In this document: one piece after another, positions 19,401 to 30,283 of the stretch
How the letters are laid out: the number at the start of each line of letters is the position of its first letter
How positions within the stretch are numbered: the first letter of the stretch is position 1
NCBI RefSeq assembly: GCF_963422355.1
Contig: NC_085095.1
Coordinates: 7,310,812-7,374,811, forward strand
Direction of reading: 5' to 3'
Length of the DNA: 64,000 bases
Source: Corticium candelabrum
Taxonomy: Eukaryota; Porifera; Homoscleromorpha; Homosclerophorida; Plakinidae
Position numbers and translations under genes: made by a program
Notes under the pieces: model-generated
What the model was told of the DNA's origin: nothing
The model's database searches: none
Seen by the model: only the letters and a program-made list of their open reading frames with translations

Positions 19401-21861
19401 GGCTGTCTCTGTACAATCTCGTTCAATTTACTCAAGTCCACACAAATGCAAACATTTCCATTGGGTTTAAGCACAGCAGTCATAGAAGCACGCCACTCTG
19501 TAAACTCATCCACTCTAAAAGTAATGCTTTTGCTGCAGCATTCCCTCTAGCTCCATCTTGACTTGTTTCATTAGCGGTATGAGCTCCTCCTGGGCTTAGT
19601 TAGAGCAAACGGCTTTGCAAATTGTCACGGTATCAACATGAATAATAAGATTGTAACATTGCTCAAGCAAGCTGTGATGGCTTCTTCCTGCATCTGGTAC
19701 AGTCATCTCCTGATCGCTTACTAACTTCGGTAGAACATTTGTCTTAGCACCTTCAAATGTAGCTTTCTGGGGCATGTTCCATTTGGATAGTTTGAAGAGA
19801 GCATCAAGGTGTTTACATGTGCATTGTCTCTACACTAGACATAACAGGTATTATGGGTGGAGAGATGTCTGCGAATGGTAGTTTCCTACATCGATCTTCG
19901 CAGACTCACTTGGTCAAGCTTTCTGATGCACGAGTTACAGGAAGTCGTACCCCTTGCCCCTTGCGTTCTCCTTCTGTCAAAGTGTAAATGCTAAGATATC
20001 CTCTGCTCTCATACCCATTGAGTATACCAGTGTGGCTGTCTGCATTGATTCCTCCTCCTCAGAGTAGCCTGAAACCAAGTAAAACCTCTCAAAGCACTTG
20101 ATCCAGAAATTCCACCTATCCAGCTAATCTTTGAACTGCTCAGCTAGTGCCACCTGAAATGTTGCCACAATCCCACTGTTCTGACACTATTCACTCTACA
20201 CTGGCATATTTAGTACTCTGAGTACCTACTGCTAACTCAACACAATGCAACAACAACACACATAGAGTACTCCCCTACAACATACTACAGTATATTTAGT
20301 CTTGCCAGTATAACTACAAATCTTACTTCTTATTTTGTTTTCATAGCTTATATGCTCCTGGGAAGTCGTAATTATGTGTTTCCTCTGATCAAAAATCGTA
20401 CCAGAGACCTAAAGATGTTCAACACAAATGAGCTCTCCAAAGTTTTGGCAAACAAGGTTCTACTTGAAGCAGCAAAAAATAGAACAAAGGCTGCGATACA
20501 GAGGGTTCTGGAGCTTACTGTTGACATGAATGCCACGTCAAAAGACTGCACTGACAGGATAGAAAAGCGATGTCCTCAGTGCGTGTCTCAAGAGTGCAAA
20601 CGCAGGGCAGAAACTGTGTGTCCCAAGCCAAACATATTTGCAATAATTGAACTACTAGCCAAGGAAAAGTTTGGCCAAAGCGTTGATGCAATAACATCTG
20701 ACGTATTGTATCCAGCTGAAGACTTCTTTGATGACTCGGCAGACACTATAGGTAACATTATCGATACCAGTTGGGCAGGAATAGATCATTTCTTCACCGA
20801 TATCCTTCCTGGTCTTGGCAATGTTATTCCAGACGTGGGCAACATCTTTCCAGATCTGGACGACCTCATTCCAGACCTGAATGATGTGGGCGATGTCATT
20901 ACAGTCGTGGGCGACATCATTATAGACGTGGGCGACGGCATTACCCTCCTGGGGAACATCCTTACAGACGTGGGCGACGGCATCAAAGACATTGGCGACC
21001 TCATTCCAGATGGGGGCGACATCGTTAAAGATGTGGGCGAGGCCTTTACGATCGCGGGTGACGTCACTAAAGATGTGGGTGACGTCATTACAGCTGTGGG
21101 TGAGATCATTAAGGGCATGGGCGATATAAAAGTTCCAGACATTCCAAACACTGGTGGAAAATGGGAAAGGGATGTCAACAAGTTGACTCTACCTGAAGAA
21201 CCAACATGTGATGACCTGCAGGAAAAACCAAAGGAATCCTGCAAGAGGTACATCAAACGTCCAGAATGCAAAGCATCCTGCAATCCAACTCGAGGTAAGT
21301 CTTGAAATCATTTTCAGCTTGGCTCATTTATATTATTGACTGTCTACATGTACACACACTGCTTTGCCGTTGTAGTTTGTCCCAAACTTCAGACCCTAAC
21401 AAGGAAGAACAAGGCTGCTGTCTCTTCATACAAAGCCCAAAAAAAGGCATTTAACAAAATCCGCGAAATGTGCCGAGAACAAGTCGCTTTGCTTAGTCAG
21501 CAACTAGCAGAAATAGTAAAAGAATTTTGTTGGCTATTGGATTTTATCTCGTATTACAATAGAATGCCTATACCATCCAGACCATGGTACAACATAACAA
21601 AGGTTATACCTTCTTTGTTCACTCTGATTGCAAGTTTTATCCTTAGATAACTTATCTGTTCTACAGATTCTGATATCATACAACACAGCGACTGGCCAGA
21701 TTGTACAAATAACGGTTAGCGTCGACATCGGCTCAGATAAGAACCGCTATATAGGTGACCTCAAAGTGACTGAAGGATTTGGGGATGTACCCGTAACAAT
21801 AGCTCGGGAAGCTCTGCAGTGGTACAAAGAAGAACTGGCTAATAACAATGCTTGCCAGTAG
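16481..21861 (+). CDS. Secreted clusterin-like protein with heptad-repeat insert
   Basis: Four exons: 16481-16586, 20347-21294, 21376-21515, 21667-21861, with phases 1, 1, 0; 462 aa (human clusterin 449). It starts with a clear signal peptide (about residues 1-22). The first cysteine group is C103, C111, C114, C119, C127, spacing C-x7-C-x2-C-x4-C-x7-C; the last three intervals equal human clusterin's. A second five-cysteine group is at C323, C334, C343, C347, C353, as expected for clusterin's antiparallel disulfides. Residues about 188-295 are some 15 heptads of the form VGDxIxD. The C-terminus begins LTRKN, runs through a helix and a beta-like segment, and ends with an amphipathic ALQWYKEEL helix, as in clusterin. 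Clusterins are extracellular chaperones (family knowledge). No RxxR furin site is evident between the cysteine groups. The 3.76-kb intron 1 contains retrotransposon debris. Family assignment is from memory of cysteine spacing and local motifs. Confidence 0.72.
16655..17420. other. Repeat-derived intronic sequence, possible LTR remnant
   Basis: This stretch of clusterin-like intron 1 lies just left of the gypsy fragments. Its first 40 bases ('TTAGTACTCAGAGTAACTAC') recur, diverged, at 20200-20240, to the right of the gypsy fragments. That is what would be expected of flanking LTR or target sequence. The internal 'CTTGTCATGTCAATTGAGG' region (minus sense) may be LTR. No clean LTR pair is seen. 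Confidence 0.35.
17880..18165 (-). mobile_element. Ty3/gypsy integrase H2C2 zinc-binding fragment
   Basis: On the minus strand, 17902-18162 encodes an H-x3-H-x(~30)-C-x2-C pattern (LHLDHLGIHR ... VEQCNNC), the N-terminal zinc-binding domain of gypsy-type integrases. The downstream catalytic core is not intact. It lies in the same intron and orientation as the reverse transcriptase fragment at 19259. Confidence 0.7.
18885..18998. mobile_element. Short foldback/MITE-like palindrome
   Basis: Left arm 'AGTCTCGTCCACAGACTCTC' and right arm near 18963-18995 are inverted copies with a loop of about 40 bp, a small non-autonomous element within the gypsy remains. Confidence 0.5.
19259..19560 (-). mobile_element. 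Ty3/gypsy reverse transcriptase fragment
   Basis: The minus-strand frame 19259-19513 encodes the start of a gypsy reverse transcriptase. It has W-RASM-AVLKPNG, then the V(R)ICVDL-KLNE block, VEHTLAQL, and the F-KLDAN block that precedes the catalytic YxDD region. It then degenerates before the catalytic motif. It is the same decayed element as the integrase piece. Order integrase-left, RT-right fits a minus-strand element. Confidence 0.75.
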
Positions 21862-21879
21862 ACACTGAACAAGAGTGAG

Positions 21880-22660
21880 ACAAGCACTTCTAAGTGGGAT
21901 GCATGACTAGGGTAAGGGGCTGTAGTTTTCGGGTTTAAATCCCATATCATCGTAAAGGATAGGTGACTGGAGGACAACCGCTTAACTGGTAGAGCCTACG
22001 TCTACGACTTTGCTTAAAAGTGAGTTGAACTAAAGTGATAAATGGTGCCATACGTAGCACAGCCACAATAAATTTGTCAGTAAATCAACGTGCTCATTGT
22101 GCATTCTTAATGTGGGATCCTTTATTCGTACAGTCTTCTAGCTCCTTCTATCTGCTAAACAGACATTTGCAAACGTAGCGCGCCGAAGCCTGAAGAACGT
22201 ACAAACTTGTTTCCTGTTTCACTAAAGTTTTTATGCACATGCAAAGTCATTCAACCTCTCGTGCGTCTGGTGGATCCCAGATCTCTCACTCACTACATTT
22301 GTGGAAGGTAGTAGTTGATAGCAGACTGGAGGTCATATGCTTTGAAAGCTCAGGCAGATTGGTAGCGACAATGTCCAAATGGGTCTCCAGTAAGACTTTG
22401 TTAATCAACTTAGAGCCCTGCTGGTAAATGTTTGGCAAAAACTAAGTGCCTCATCTTTCTTTGAGCTGCTTCACAAGAACAATATAGGCATAAGTATGTT
22501 TAAAAACACATTACGACACAACACACTGATTTTAGCATCATAAAACCGTCTACTGTCTAGTATGGTTTATAGGTAGTAAGGCTATGGCCTGGCCAAATAC
22601 ATACGGGTTGTAGTAACTTGTACACTGGCATGTAAACAGCAAAGTAAACTAAAAATTATT
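21880..22660. other. Intergenic, no gene recognised
   Basis: Sequence between the clusterin-like stop and the minisatellite. A GGGTTTAAATCCC-like box at 21931-21942 resembles a Pol III B box and could mark a SINE remnant, but no full tRNA-like head is seen. Nothing else can be supported. Confidence 0.4.
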
Positions 22661-22661
22661 A

Positions 22662-23572
22662 TTTACTATTAAAATAAATAAGTCTTACTATTAAAATAAG
22701 TTTTACTATTAAAATAAATAAGTTTTGCTATTAAAATAAATAAGTTTTGCTATTAAAATAAATAAGTTTTGCTATTAAAATAAATAAGTTTTGCTATTAA
22801 AATAAATAAGTTTTGCTATTAAAATAAATAAGTTTTGCTATTAAAATAACTAAGTTTTGCTATTAAAATAACTAAGTTTTGCTATTAAAATAAATAAGTT
22901 TTGCTATTAAAATAAATAAGTTTTGCTATTAAAATAAATAAGTTTTGCTATTAAAATAAATAAGTTTTGCTATTAAAATAAATAAGTTTTGCTATTAAAA
23001 TAAATAAGTTTTACTATTAAAATAAATAAGTTTTACTATTAAAATAAATAAGTTTTACTATTAAAATAAATAAGTTTTACTATTAAAATAAATAAGTTTT
23101 ACTATTAAAATAAATAAGTTTTACTATTAAAATAAATAAGTTTTGCTATTAAAATAAATAAGTTTTGCTATTAAAATAAATAAGTTTTGCTATTAAAATA
23201 AATAAGTTTTGCTATTAAAATAAATAAGTTTTGCTATTAAAATAAATAAGTTTTGCTATTAAAATAAATAAGTTTTGCTATTAAAATAAATAAGTTTTAC
23301 TATTAAAATAAATAAGTTTTACTATTAAAATAAATAAGTTTTACTATTAAAATAAATAAGTTTTACTATTAAAATAAATAAGTTTTACTATTAAAATAAA
23401 TAAGTTTTGCTATTAAAATAAATAAGTTTTACTATTAAAATAAATAAGTTTTACTATTAAAATAAATAAGTTTTGCTATTAAAATAAATAAGTTTTGCTA
23501 TTAAAATAAATAAGTTTTACTATTAAAATAAATAAGTTTTACTATTAAAATAAATAAGTTTTACTATTAAAA
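22662..23572. repeat. 22-bp minisatellite, about 41 copies
   Basis: Head-to-tail 22-bp unit (TAAGTTTTGCTATTAAAATA plus AA), over 90% identical between copies. Copies alternate in blocks between TTTTGCTATT and TTTTACTATT forms (GC blocks around 22730-23005, 23145-23290; AC blocks around 23006-23135, 23290-23395). This suggests block-wise expansion. It lies between the clusterin-like gene and CDIPT. Confidence 0.95.
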
Positions 23573-24057
23573 GTGCTATTAGTGGTCTCACATGATAGCC
23601 ATTTAAACGACGTATGATCCATGCCATCATGTAGTATCTAGTTAGGCCACTTACTGGCTTGGTGGCAGCAATGTTTGCGCACGGACAGAATTGTAGCCAA
23701 GTCCATCTGTCGAACCAGAGAGGCTGGAAACTTTCTCTGAGGACTTGTCTTGGTTGATACCCGGATAAGCGGCGACGGCAAAATGCACACGTGACAGCTA
23801 GCGCACGTGGTAAAGCAACCGGGCACGAGTCTCAGCGAATACCGAGTTCGTTGTAATTGTAGTCTCAATCTTAGATTTCTTGCAGCATACGTAAATTATA
23901 AGAAAATTACAAGCTATGCAACAAAAACGTATTCAAAATCAAAGTAACAAATTCAACAAGTTTTTGCATTCATACAGTGTAGTACTAGTAGCTACATATA
24001 ATCACTGGTTGCAAAATGTACATAAACTCATTTAATTAATACTAAACATCTAGGCAG

Positions 24058-27000
24058 CTATGAAAGCTTAGAATCAGTTGACATTTTCTCTCTCTCCAGA
24101 ATGTCTATTGCTGCGATTTGACTTGCAGCATATTTCAGTTGCATGATATGAACAACTTGCTTCACAACAGCAATTGGTAGAAGAAGACAGGCTAACAAGT
24201 ACCAAATTCCCAACCCAAAAAGACCAACTGTATAGATAACAACCACAAAAAGTTATATCAATGTGTTACAGTCACAATCTAATCTTGAAAATCATGTGTA
24301 CTTGTTGGTCCTGAACTAAAGTTGAGCATGTATAACAGCAATAAAAAGCTCTCGTGTCCGATGTTCATGCAACTTAGGAATAACTAAATAAAGACATAGA
24401 ACATAACAGACAAGCCGTTTGAGTAACTTATGATGTAAAGATTCTTACGGAATTGTTGTAGTACACCCAGAGAAGAATGTTCACGTCATATTTGTTAACT
24501 GTCTTATGACTCGATTTATTGGCTAGTACTGAGCTGTATAAAGACAACAGCAGTCATACTTTAGATCTACTACACCATGGAATGAATACAAACAATTAAG
24601 TAATACAAATGTACAAACTCTAGACAAGCATGTATGCACATCCAGCATGCACTGGTGTGTACGTTCTCACCTGAAAGCAAGAAACCAGTGGCTGAAGATA
24701 TCAACCGTTGCTAGGACTTGGAACAGCATGGTTAAAACAGGGTAGCAGTGAGTCAGTGTCATGAACAGACATATAGTACCACATCTGTCAAAAAACAAAC
24801 TCAACAACCACATACGTAGACCAGAATCCAGCACCAAATGTAATAATTAAGTTCAATAGCCTAGGACCATTTTGTAAGTTCATGCTAGCTTCTTTACACT
24901 GCAAAACTAAAAAACTAAAGTACGGTATTTCCATGCACGTATACAATGGTGAGGTTCTTATTTTCAGAACATGTTACTATGTGTCCAGAGCCATGTATGT
25001 GCCTAGTATCGCGTGGTCAGACCTTAACCCCGCCCTCATGCCGTACACGAACTGTACACGAGCCACCCTTTAGCCATGGACAGCTTTACGTTGGCATTTC
25101 TAGAGTTGCCTCCAGACAAACTTTCTTAGCAAAAGAAGGCAAACCGAAAAACATAGTTTACCAGAAAGTGCTGTCAACAAGATGATAATCCTTCTTTATT
25201 AATCTTTATATTCCCTACCGGCATCCATGGCCACACCACCCATGATGCAAGGGCAGTTTAACAGCGACTGTACCAGGGTTAGCAGTGTTCTCCCCATCAA
25301 CAAATGGTGGGCCGCTATGTCTTAGACTACTTTCCTGGTCTAACTAGCCCTGCAATATTTTATATTAATTATTAATTAATTAATTAAGCAACCGCCTCCT
25401 CCTCAGTCTATAGTTAGAACAGATCTTGATGTTTTATCTTAGAGGAGGTTGAGTGTGAAGCACCACTATCTCGGGTTGTGGATTGCCCTTCTTGTTGTGG
25501 CTTTGGTTGCTTAGCGCAGCTGAGATATTGACTGTGAAAGCACTGCATGGTATCTCAGTCTGTGGTTTAATTGCCCACCCAGCTTGAGTTTGACTGCGAA
25601 AGCACTGCATAGAATCTCAGGTTGTGGCTTTGTATGGCTGTAAGTTCTGCCCAACTGAATATGAATACGAAAGCAGTGCATGGCATGCCCAGCTGAAGAT
25701 AGGTACGTATGAAACAGTGCAGGCATACAAGGGCAGATGAATATGAATATGAAAGCACTGCAGCATATTGAGTTGAATATACATGTATATGCAAAAGCAG
25801 TGCAGGGCATGCCCGCTTGAATATATGAGTGTGAGCAGTGTATGGTATCTCACACTGTGGCCTAGCTTGCATATGCCCAGCTCAAGGGATGACTGTGCAT
25901 GCAGTCCAGGGTATCTCAGACTGTGTCTTTGCATACCCATCTGAAAATGAGAGTAAAAGCAGTGCATAGTATCTCAGACTGTGGCTTTGCATGGCTACAA
26001 AACCTGCCCAGTTGAATGAGTGCAAATTGTTGGTGCCACTCCTAGATATCATGTAGAGATTCATTTCAGCCCATCAATGGCAATCTCTATATGTGTTTAA
26101 CAAATGAGTACTTTGCCAAGACACCTCTTTTGATCATGCACACATGAATTAGATAAACATTAATGACCAATAACTAAAACAGATAGAACACGAGAACAAT
26201 GCATGACAAGGTAGGTAGACAATACTTATGACACAGTAACAGACAAAACAAGGTAGAGCGTATTACGCATGGCGGCTGCAGCAGCTGGTGATGTATCAAT
26301 TCCTCAATCAGAGGGCTATGCTGAAAACATCTAGCAGGACATAACATATAACATTCAAATACTACCGGAGCGAGGGGGGGGCTCCATGCAGGTTGAGACT
26401 GTCTCAACCAATTTTTAAGCCAGTATTTGCCTTGTCCTCCACGTGGTCTGGCCCGGGGTTGCACTGACAAGGGCATAAGTTATAGTGTAATTGGTTTGTG
26501 CTGTAACTTGAACTTTTGTTGCATAGGGATGATAACCAACGCTACAGTGGAGACTATGGAGATCTACAAAGATCTTTCTATACAAAACTGAACGTGACCT
26601 GGCTACACCCTTTCTGCCTCTCCAACCATCAAACGCATTTTTAGATACTTTCTGCTATAATTTGCTCATAAAAAGGTATACTCAGTAACTAACAATTTGC
26701 CTGATTCCAGAAACTTACTAACCATTAGTAATATTAATATCTAATCTGCCCGTGCAAAGAACGAGATGGTGAGCTAGTATATACTGTCGATAAAGGCACC
26801 GTCTCTAAGATTTTATATAGCTAGGTGACATCACACAGATTGAAAACTGGGCATCGACCGTTTCAGTTTCGGGGTGGGGTAGGAGGTCTGGGTAAAAACA
26901 AAAAGTTTTTGTTTTTTAAATATTGATAAATACAGACGGGGCTGGGTCTCAGTGATATTATTCTCCATAGCTGTGGCCAAATTAACAATAACTTTTCGTG

Positions 27001-29287
27001 CACTGTTGGTTCCTTGCTATGGCATTAAAATAACACCATTTGATTGATTTATAAGAAGGAGATACACCTTTAGAACCAGACGCATTCTATTGTCTCGGAA
27101 GTTTTGAAAGCCAAACAAATTTGTGTCGTACCTAGAATTGGCTTCAACAGCTACCAGGAACATTCCTAGAAGTATTTCTAGCTTGTTTGTAGCTAATATT
27201 TGGTTGCCAAGGTGGTGGTGGCACATCTTGGTCATTTTGTTAAGAGCTTCAATATATTTGCAAGTTAGTAATAAAATGTGAATACAGCGCAATAGCACTC
27301 ACTGTACTCTCATAACACATGGCAGTCACAGTCTCACTTAGTCAACATTCTTCCTGAAATGATACTTTTATGAAAATATTGACCATACTCATTTATGTCT
27401 GACTGCATAGGTAGACCAAAGCCATGCCACTGTCCAGTAGCAGCGCTGAGCAGAGAAGACACCATTCAGCACACTTCCCACAATGAGAATAACAAATTGC
27501 ACCACAAAGGTGGCATGCCAATGGAACTGAGTCCAGCATAACAAGAGCAAATAGATGAAAAGAAAACAGCGTTGCAAAACGAAAGCTAGTGTAGTAATAA
27601 CTGCCAGGACAGCATATGCATTCTTCATAGAAATATTGTATCCTCTCACTTCAAAGAACGTTTCCAACCCAAGGAAGACTGACGTCAGTTCTGTCCAAAT
27701 CACCCACAGGCCAATGACAAAACCTCTGTCTAGCAACAGTACTGACAAGAGGCCAAACAGAGCCACTCCATGGAATACCATCATCTCGTCGTATCCTTCA
27801 AGAAATTCTTCATATACAGAAGAAGGAAGTCTGCGTTTGGCTAGTGCAAGGAACGGAAGTTCTACCAACAAATAGCCACATACCAACTCAACAGTCCATG
27901 CCATCAACGGATTCTCTCGTCCCATTGTTAAGTCAGTCCATTTGTAACCTCTCATTGCAAATAGGACGAAAGAACTGCACAGCGTGGAAATGAGAGCATG
28001 GACGAAGTTCACTAGACTGAAAGTTAGCTCCACTGTTCGCGTAATAACGTAAGAACGAACATCATTGACGCTATTACAAGCAGATACAGCGCAACGTTTC
28101 TCAAAATATTGATAAGAAACCTTGGTCAAGAAAGAAAACGAAGCGGCACTCAGTAGAACACAACTCATTGTTATATTTGCCCCGCCTTCATAAAACATCC
28201 CGGATAACAAGTTTTCTAATGTTGCAGAAGTCTATTCGTCTAGGTGATAAATGACAATCTAGAAATGCATCGAGTCCTATGCGTATCTTGTTCACAATAT
28301 TTTGCCTAAAATACGACTCTAGAGTTGAATGACTAAAAAACACACACAAAGCACGTGGGCTAGGATGATTGGTCAACTCGAGTTTTCCTCATTAGCATAA
28401 GTGATAATGTGACATTGTGCTCTATAGACTTCAATGTAGCAATACTTCTGCTACTGCTGTTCAACAGCTGCTTGCCTCAGCAGCTACGGCAGATTCGAAA
28501 AGAGGGAAAATGCGCAACGGAATCAGACGGAAAGACCTCCCGATGAGGCTCAGATGGAAGAAGGAATTAATCGACCACAGCCTATTCGACACCATGTCGC
28601 TGAGGTTTCTCGGGAAGAAAGAGTACGTTCACAAAAAGGAGGACCGGAAGAAAATGCAAATAGCTATATACAGTGCACCGTCAGCCAGTAAAGCAAGTCA
28701 AAAGTGCAGTAGAGATGGCCAGGTATTACTTTGCCTTCCGTGTTGCGGACTCGCTCCTTGCGTTCACATGTCTACAGCGCGAGAATAACTTTCAAGTTCT
28801 ATTCTGTCTTCAACGACAATCGGAGGCTGTACGTCTCTCGAGAGTGCCACCAGGTCTCGTAGCAATTGCATCTCTAGACAACTCCGATTGACTTGGATTG
28901 TACATTGTCTGTAGGTATTGTACAGTTCAAACTGGGTCTAACGCAAGATGAGGGGCTTGATCGTATACCATCGCGCCGGAGCTGTTGTTGGGTGAGGTTG
29001 TCAGCCCAAGCTGGCTGATTAGCCTTTGAAATTTAAGTATACAGGTGTAGCAGGAATTCCTCACGCAAGAAATGTATTTCTTGTGAAAGGAAAAATCTCA
29101 CCTTGCACATTCTAGGAAATAAATTACGACTATCCCAAACATTTTTAAGGTTTTACTGTATAAATGTGTAGGTTGGTCTCTCAAACAGCAATACTAATAG
29201 AAATCGATACAACATTTGTCTTTAACTTACCGGTAAATCTTTTGTAAAGTTAGCGATTGTTATTGGTAGCGCAAGTTTCATATAACA

Positions 29288-29331
<44 letters not shown>

Positions 29332-29332
29332 G

Positions 29333-29375
<43 letters not shown>

Positions 29376-30210
29376 TTTTGGATGTATGCAGCATTGTTGT
29401 GTGCTTGCATTTGCTGCTGTCTTTCTTTACTTCAGCGATTATCTGGTGCAGCCTCTTTTGTTTGTTTGTTTGAATTTTCCATGGAAGTTTCATGAGAGAT
29501 CTACCGAATCAGAATTAGATATTCCAGTTTCCACTTGCTGTACAATGATTATGTTAGAAGCCATAACTCCTGCAACGATCATGATTTCATCAACAAAACA
29601 GTATGTTGATATGCATAACAGTTTTCATTGTTTGCATTGATCGCGGTCTTATTCGGACGTTACGGTGATGTCCATCCTAAAGCCGGGTTCACAATATGTG
29701 ACGGAAAGCAGTCCGTTCCATTTCATAGCGTTTGCGGTCAGATTCGTTTTGTCAAACGCTAGCGCAGAGTGATTCACAGTTTGTAGTGTACATGGATGCT
29801 AGAGCTAGAGCCAACACATTTACATATAGATAGCATCATACCATAGCATGTACACAATTTACAAATTATCTAGTGACTGCAGTTTAGTTCCCTGATCAGT
29901 GAGGATTCTAGCACATTATGACTTTAGGTACACTGGCATGCAGTAACTTAACGTCATGGTGCAAGTCCTTGCTCTCTACCTTCGTATAAAGAAGTTTAAC
30001 GTAAGTAACAGTGTGTACGGCCCACTGTATTGTTGACACACTTTTAAAAGTGAATATGGCTTGGGCACAAAGTCGATGAAAAGTGTTGTTGTCTGGACAT
30101 GATTCGATTAGTGTGTGAACTTTGTTTCATTGATATTAATAATTAAATAATAACTAATTTATGTTGAATTCTGATCGAGCCAGATAACTCTTGTTAATAC
30201 CAGAAAGTAC

Positions 30211-30283
<73 letters not shown>

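Noticed and set aside
20786..21283. 165-residue minus-strand frame (Met/Ser/Pro repeats)
   Set aside because: Antisense shadow of the heptad-repeat exon of the clusterin-like gene.
16481..21861. Reading the VGD-repeat protein as a phage tail or tape-measure type protein, or as an artefact of a minisatellite
   Set aside because: The cysteine groups on either side, the signal peptide and four consistently phased exons show a secreted animal protein. The repeat is only its middle part.
22662..23572. CRISPR-like array
   Set aside because: The 22-bp units are directly adjacent with no spacers and the region is eukaryotic, so it is a minisatellite.
25511..25967. Three overlapping minus-strand frames of about 100 residues rich in His/Ser/Tyr
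   Set aside because: They are open in several frames because of a degenerate tandem repeat. No conserved domain.
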